A DNA stretch of 64,000 bases, taken from assembly GCF_007655135.1 (NCBI RefSeq), contig NC_045129.1, forward strand, positions 11,718,001-11,782,000. Reading direction: 5' to 3'. The notes under the pieces are model-generated. The model did not search any database and had not been told where the DNA came from. It saw only the letters and a program-made list of their open reading frames with translations. The DNA is from Punica granatum (lineage: Eukaryota > Streptophyta > Magnoliopsida > Myrtales > Lythraceae). Shown piece after piece: positions 60,501-64,000 of this stretch. Every line of letters starts with the position of its first letter. Within the stretch, counting starts at the first letter, position 1. The position numbers and the translations under genes are program-made.

Positions 60501-63115
60501 GGTCGTGATATATTTAGAAAAAGTGCAAATGTCGTGCATTTATATGTTACTCTCCAAAGATCATGCTATATTTAAGAAAAAAATACAAAGATCGTGCTTT
60601 TCTGTGTTGTTTCTAAAGGTCATGATATATTTAAGAAAAAGTATAGATGTCGTGTTTTTTTAATCTAATTAACCCAAAAATTTTAAAAAATTAAAGTGGT
60701 AACTTTGTAGAAGGCTCCGTAAAACTTGGCTTTTATATAGCCCAAAGAGAATTTGTTATATCTATATTACAAATTGGATAAGTAAACTGATTGGGTAATT
60801 TTCCTTTTTAGTAACTTCATACCCTAATTTTAACTACCAAAACTCACAGCTACTCCCACAATTCTCTCTCTCTTCCTCTCTCTTCCCCTTTCCCACTCCA
60901 TCTCAATCCTTCCGTCTCCTCCTGCGATTTTTCATTTCATTAATTTTATTACTTTATTTTTCAATTTTAAATATATATTTTCGCCTATTAAAAATAAATA
61001 AGAGCTCACACTCTGAAACTAAAAAAATCTATATATATTTATGTTTATGATGGCTTTATGTAAAAGTATGAAAATTTATTTATACAACATTTCACGTAGT
61101 GCCGACACAGATTCTTGTCTTGTCAAATTCTAATTAGTGTGGATATTGTACTATTATTGTTCCCATTAAGGTATGACTTGTTATCGGATATAACAATTTC
61201 TTTTTTTTGGCGAGAACAATATTATTAAATGGAACAGTGAAATTAATAAATGGGAAATGAAAGAATTACTCAAGTATTGGCGCTAATTAATTTTTTATAC
61301 TGAATATGTGTTGAGGCTAACATAGACCTTGCCCTCATCTTGTATGAAAAGAAGGGGAAAAAAAAAACATAGACCCTGCCCTCGATTCTCATGTTCCACT
61401 ATGTGCATTCCATTATGGAAAACAAGAGGTTGTGCGCCACGCACGGTGTTTGAATAGACAATTAATTTTCTATATGTTTATGTAAGTCATTTAAATCATC
61501 CAAAAAATACCTAATTTTGTAGCATTATTAATTTTTTATAGGTCAAAATATAAGTTTTTAATTAAAAATAACGTAATAAAATTAATAAAGAAATTTTAGC
61601 CTTAAAAATGAAGGAAGTAACGTGGGGAAGGCAAGAAAGAGAGGGAGAGAGTAGAGGAATAGGGAAAGAATTGTGAGAATTGTTAACTTGGTAGTTAAAA
61701 GTAAGGCATGGAATTACTAATTCACTTTTAACTTTTTTTTCTAATCCGACGGCTCTCAATTAGTTGTATTAATTTTTCATGGCAATAGGAGAGAAGAAAA
61801 GTTATTTTAATTACCTTTCTTCTTCCATTTGTAATATACATAGAGATGAAAATAATACTAGTGTGACCTACGTGGATTGATTTAAGAGGTTCGACGCTCG
61901 TTTTCCATAAGTAAGGTCTTAAATTTGAGTATAGTGAATGAAAAAAATTCACGTTGGGAGAGTTTTATACATTAGTGGATCGACTCAGCTCGACTGAATT
62001 AGTCGGGATCTAATTGAACTTTCGGATATCAAATTTCGCAAAGGAGAAAATCAAATTACTAGTGTGGACGTCAAGAAAAATTCGGAACTTAAATAGTTCC
62101 AGTAGTCTGGAAAAGTTGATGCGATGGGGGTAACTGCGAAGAAAAAGAGGCGTCTGTTATATCATAGACGGTATATGCAGCTCGAGAAGACTGGCCTCCG
62201 ACGACCTTCTAGAGCCTTATAAGTGATGGATATCATTCTAGGTGGGGGAAAGCTATAATGGAGTTTTTGCTCTGCCAGGCCCAGCCTCTATATATATATA
62301 TATATATATATTATTTTTTCAAATAAGAGAAGTTCATTCATGTATTTAGGACGATCAAATAGAAAATTATAGTAGCATGAATAATCTCATCATGAGATGA
62401 GGGCATACGCCGTGGTATTATATCCTCTTTAATGGGTCATGCCTTAATTTATTATTTTATAGTATAGAAGAAAGGATAAAGATTATGTTCCATGTAAAGA
62501 TCATAAAGCTAACCTTAGTCTGAAGATCTGTGCTGACAAAGAAGGAGATGAAGAGCTGAAGCATCCCCCAGTGCACCATCACAACCGTCTCCTCCTCCTC
62601 TTCTCCTTCTCCTCCTCCGTGGACCTTGAATGCCGGAAAAAGGCTGTTGCTGGTGGCATCGAGGGGCACCAGGTCCCCAGAACCCGTGCCACTTGATCCC
62701 AGCTGACCCATGGGCAGCACCTGGATGCCCGAGAAGGCTACATACCCAACAGTCCCGACCTGGTCCACCACGAAACTCCCTGGGGCTGCCGTGTTGGCGA
62801 GGCTGCAGAGCCGCCATGAGTCAAACGGTAGCAGTGTTGAAGAGAGGAAGGTCGCAAGGACTTCGCTGGACTCGAACCTGAGCAAATGCACAACCACGAA
62901 AAATAGATCAAATGATCAGGATGATGTTTATTCGATAATCATGTTCATATATGCAAAGACAGGGTAGAGAGGGGTGTTACGTTCTTTTTTGTTTTCGCCT
63001 TGGGAAATTAATTTACAAATTAATTTATAAATTTGGGAAATTAGGAAGAAGGTAGAGAGGGTCGGAGATGAGGGGTGTTGGGATTTTACTCTGAAGCTTG
63101 AGAAGGGTCGTCCAT
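51053..63115 (-). CDS. PAD4: Lipase-like immune regulator PAD4, 4 exons with a 9.8-kb intron
   Basis: PAD4 pairs with EDS1 to relay signals from TIR-type immune receptors and to promote salicylic acid defence. Exons in transcript order: 63090-63115, 62514-62877, 51964-52686, 51053-51844. The joins are GT/AG and in phase (2, 0, 0), giving 634 aa. Exon 1 codes MDDPSQAS and part of a glutamate; exon 2 the N-terminal lipase-fold part (FESSEVLATFLSS, DSWRLCSLANTAAPGSF). Exon 3 holds the serine motif TGHSVGATTA with S147, then ITFGSPLLGNESL, SNYDIMPRLL (D209), FWPFGSYLFCSEEGA and IEDHLRYG (H325). Exon 4 is the helical EP domain (MGYYDSFKRRGASKR, SKFASLTQDSCFWARVEEAW, DVIAKNSTYSL). SAG101 is the alternative; the EP domain fits PAD4 better. 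Intron 2 (52687-62513) is filled with transposons. The short first exon is the least certain part. Confidence 0.9.
52687..54256. other. 3' part of PAD4 intron 2, no element recognised
   Basis: The first 900 bp next to exon 3 have moderate GC and may be the original intron. There are no coding frames of note and I found no repeat ends. Confidence 0.45.
54257..54452. mobile_element. Tourist-like MITE (PIF/Harbinger type), 196 bp
   Basis: Flanked on both sides by TTAA (54253-54256 and 54453-54456). The left end GTCCCGTTTGAATTATTA matches the inverted right end GGCTGCGTTTAAATTATTA. A (CAAAAT)n array lies at about 54384-54412. It has no coding capacity. Confidence 0.65.
54703..55377. mobile_element. 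Foldback element with ~130-bp arms, 675 bp
   Basis: The left arm starts GGATAAATTACACTGGTGG and the inverted right arm GGGTAAATTGCATTGATAG. The arms stay alignable for about 130 bp (shared AAAATATTTTACAAAT and ATGACGGTAT(A)AA motifs). The centre is an AT-only stretch next to CCACGTCAGCA-type repeats. Flanks are A-rich, so the target duplication cannot be defined. Confidence 0.75.
55543..57297. mobile_element. Foldback element with minisatellite arms and a captured gene fragment, 1.75 kb
   Basis: Both arms (about 55543-56030 and 56815-57297) are inverted arrays of a 20-25-bp unit of the form TTACATCAATTTAGTCCCTC, repeated over a dozen times per arm. Outermost ends are AGAGTAAATAGGTGATTTCGT and, inverted, AGAATAAATAGGCAATTTCGT. 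The centre is GC-rich and carries a 4CL-like pseudogene. No clear target duplication or transposase was found. Confidence 0.8.
56116..56620 (+). pseudogene. 4-coumarate:CoA ligase-like fragment captured in a foldback element
   Basis: Frame 1 gives TFHSLRPQVPVPPPFDHEPL and SITDYAISFL, ends in a TGA at 56266 and continues as DAAFILAPPSLNVPIIYLSL then GVVVSLANPLISDSEIA. A +1 shift near 56462 continues with CISNPSITFATSWTASKLPL. This order of blocks is the N-terminal part of the AMP-binding domain of plant 4CL/4CL-like acyl-CoA synthetases, which activate cinnamic or fatty acids with ATP and CoA. The AMP-binding signature and the whole C-terminal part are missing. With a stop, a frameshift and only about 165 of some 550 residues, it cannot make an enzyme. 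No intron is seen, but the parent exon 1 would cover this part. Confidence 0.8.
57298..59516. other. Middle of PAD4 intron 2, repeat-like DNA
   Basis: 57330-57850 has the look of a transposon interior: a long (GA)n tract, then GC-rich DNA with a GGGGCAGTGGTGGCCCCC motif similar to one at 17319. A 72-codon frame at 58088-58306 is not recognised. From 58450 it is AT-rich with no gene. Confidence 0.4.
57451..57511. repeat. (GA)n microsatellite, about 30 units
   Basis: An uninterrupted 60-bp GA run, the longest dinucleotide array in the window; likely polymorphic. Confidence 0.95.
59517..60675. mobile_element. TIR element with GGGTTAATT-type ends, interrupted by a TRIM
   Basis: The left end GGATTAATTACCTAAAAA and inverted right end GGGTTAATTAGATTAAAAA start arms made of repeated blocks of the form (A)CACGACATTTGCACTTTTTCTAAATATA. 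After removal of the TRIM it would be about 0.6 kb. The ends resemble those at 28014 and 44048. Target duplication is unclear. Confidence 0.6.
59571..60121 (+). mobile_element. TRIM retrotransposon (terminal-repeat retrotransposon in miniature), 551 bp
   Basis: Two direct repeats of 185 bp, 59571-59755 and 59937-60121, start TGTTGGG and end CCCAAC(G/A). By eye they differ at about 14 positions, near 92% identity. The primer binding site TGGTATCAGAGC (59758-59769), complementary to initiator tRNA-Met, follows the left LTR. A purine tract GAGAAGGGGGGGAA precedes the right LTR. Target duplication ATACG is perfect (59566-59570 and 60122-60126). The 181-bp interior has no coding frame. It is inserted in the left part of the TIR element 59517-60675. 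Confidence 0.92.
60761..61117 (+). mobile_element. Small Helitron-like element (family member 2), 357 bp
   Basis: Starts TCTATATTACAAATTGG after an A and ends CTTG followed by T. The interior has the family's CT-rich block and ATATATTTTCGCCTATTAAA motif. No coding capacity. Confidence 0.5.
61423..61846 (-). mobile_element. Small Helitron-like element (family member 3), 424 bp
   Basis: Read on the minus strand it starts TCTCTATGTATATTACAAAT after an A and ends CTTG followed by T. A strong hairpin, GTGCG-TGG-CGCAC, lies 5 nt before the end. The interior (AAACTTATATTTTGACCTAT, CT-rich block) aligns with members 1 and 2. It faces member 2, 305 bp away. Confidence 0.55.
61877..62030 (-). repeat. 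Dispersed repeat, second copy at about 46140-46300
   Basis: On the minus strand it shares GACTAATTCAGT, CGTGAATTTTTTCATTCAC and AACGAGCGTCGAA-type motifs in order with 46140-46300. The class is unknown. Confidence 0.5.
62290..62312. repeat. (AT)n microsatellite
   Basis: About 11 AT units inside PAD4 intron 2, 200 bp from exon 2. Confidence 0.9.
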
Positions 63116-63508
63116 AATCGATAAATGCTGTCGTTAGTGTGAATGTCAAATGTGGTCGACAAAATGAGTTATATATTGAGTCAAGTATAGTTTTGGTCCA
63201 TGAAAAATACAATTGCCTTGGGTTTGGCCCTTCAAAAATTTTTATCATTATTTTCGTCCCTCAATCTCCATTCCGTCATATGTTTTAGTGCTGCCATCTT
63301 CTTGCGCGTGCCAACCGTGACGGAAATCTCACGTGACGAATGAGCTGGATTTAACTCCGTTAACCACCTCCCAAATTGCCAAAAACGGCATCGTTGTATT
63401 CCTCGAAAGCTCTCTTTCTTTGTGTTAAATGTGATTCAAAGCAAAGGGCCGCCTTCATTTGTCTTGTAGCTGACATTCCCCCACCCCTCCCCTGCATGAT
63501 CTCCGGCA
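63116..63508. promoter_or_regulatory. Shared upstream region of PAD4 and the divergent last gene
   Basis: A 393-bp spacer separates the two start codons. A W-box TTGACT lies on the minus strand at 63179-63184, 64 bp before the PAD4 ATG, with a further TTGAC core at 63145-63149. Two TGACG (as-1-like) motifs lie at 63318-63322 and 63334-63338, the second overlapping the G-box CACGTG at 63330-63335. These fit salicylate/WRKY control known for PAD4, but short motifs occur by chance. Confidence 0.4.
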
Positions 63509-64000
63509 ATGGCCTTCGCCTGCGTCAGCAACATTGGCATGTCGCTGGACAACTTCCCCGCCCCATCCTACCCCATCTACAGCAAGCTCAGCCCCACTCG
63601 TCTCTCTTTCACTCTTGACGACGACTACTCCAAGTCCTCTGCTGCCGCATTCCGGAGGCTGCCCCTGCCGCCGCCTCAGCAGCAGGTGGAGGACACCAGC
63701 CTTGCCAAGCCACCTCAAGTAGATCAGCTGATGAATGCAAATGCGGATCCGGATCCAGAGCCGTCCGGCGGGGACTTCGAGTTCTGCCTCGAAGATCCGG
63801 TGGCAATGCTGCTTGCTAATGAGCTCTTCTCCGACGGGAAACTCGTGCCGCTCCAGGTGTCAGTGCTGAAGCCCGCTATTAGGGTCGTGGCCTCGACGAA
63901 GGTCAGCTTACCGGACCTAGCGGAGCGGCGTTGGAGTAGCGATATGTCCGCTGTGGATCTCTACCTCTCCTCTCCTAAAGCTTCGAGGTGTTCCAACCGG
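63509..64000 (+). CDS. Uncharacterised plant protein, 5' part only (cut by window end)
   Basis: The frame from the ATG at 63509 is open for 164 codons to the window end and is markedly GC-rich in the third position, unlike the surrounding DNA, so it is very probably coding. It begins MAFACVSNIGMSL, has a Pro/Gln-rich stretch (RRLPLPPPQQQ) near residue 50 and a conserved-looking block DFEFCLEDPVAMLLANELF followed by SDGKLVPLQVS near 90-118. That block (acidic FEF, then ELFxDGKLxPL) resembles plant DUF1645-type proteins and membrane-associated kinase regulators, but I cannot assign the family firmly. No signal peptide is evident. A following intron cannot be excluded. It is divergent from PAD4. 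Confidence 0.75.
   Translation, partial: MAFACVSNIGMSLDNFPAPSYPIYSKLSPTRLSFTLDDDYSKSSAAAFRRLPLPPPQQQVEDTSLAKPPQVDQLMNANADPDPEPSGGDFEFCLEDPVAMLLANELFSDGKLVPLQVSVLKPAIRVVASTKVSLPDLAERRWSSDMSAVDLYLSSPKASRCSNR

Noticed and set aside
62457..62897. A separate small gene of 146 codons on the minus strand
   Set aside because: Its sequence is the N-terminal lipase-like part of PAD4, its 3' edge is a GT donor in phase with the acceptor at 52686, and the frame has no ATG at its start. It is PAD4 exon 2.
1..64000. CRISPR arrays, operons, phage or plasmid modules
   Set aside because: No regularly spaced direct repeats with unique spacers and no tightly packed intronless gene clusters; the window is clearly plant nuclear DNA.

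Overview
The window reads as nuclear DNA of a dicotyledonous plant. Its genes have many short exons bounded by GT/AG, the intergenic DNA is AT-rich, and the proteins are plant families: a thylakoid PsbP-domain protein, the EDS1-partner PAD4, a BAT1/GABP amino-acid permease. I cannot name the species. No prokaryotic features, CRISPR arrays, rRNA or tRNA genes were seen.

Genes in order: (1) a small SAM-dependent methyltransferase, 2689-3704 (+, 2 exons); (2) DNA topoisomerase 3-alpha, 8194-16037 (-, 16 exons, 942 aa); (3) an intronless F-box protein like Arabidopsis At5g39450, 31605-33482 (+); (4) the ESCRT-III subunit VPS20, 35129-36898 (-, 6 exons, 219 aa); (5) a PsbP-domain lumenal protein like PPD2, 38835-40333 (+, 3 exons, 247 aa); (6) a BAT1-type amino-acid permease, 47941-50832 (+, 7 exons, 515 aa); (7) PAD4, 51053-63115 (-, 4 exons, 634 aa), whose second intron is about 9.8 kb of nested transposons; (8) the 5' part of an uncharacterised GC-rich gene, 63509 to the window end (+). 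I joined exons by hand; every join keeps the frame and uses GT/AG. The genes do unrelated housekeeping, photosynthetic, transport and immune jobs, as is usual on a plant chromosome. BAT1 and PAD4 are tail to tail, and PAD4 and the last gene are head to head with about 390 bp between them.

The rest is mostly transposon-derived. A probable 3.9-kb non-autonomous Helitron (3836-7696) holds a nested 1.1-kb CACTA element (3933-5040). The 15-kb gap between TOP3A and the F-box gene holds AT-rich repeats, several Helitron-type 3' ends, a 1.0-kb hAT element with 8-bp target duplications and a nested palindromic element, and a TIR element carrying a LINE ribonuclease-H fragment. A 1.65-kb Mutator-like element lies at 44048-45702.

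PAD4 intron 2 is the most interesting stretch. It holds a Tourist-like MITE, two foldback elements (one carrying a broken 4-coumarate:CoA ligase-like gene fragment), a TRIM retrotransposon with 185-bp LTRs, tRNA-Met primer site and 5-bp target duplication nested in another TIR element, and a head-to-head pair of small Helitron-like elements. PAD4 still reads through intact once the intron is removed.
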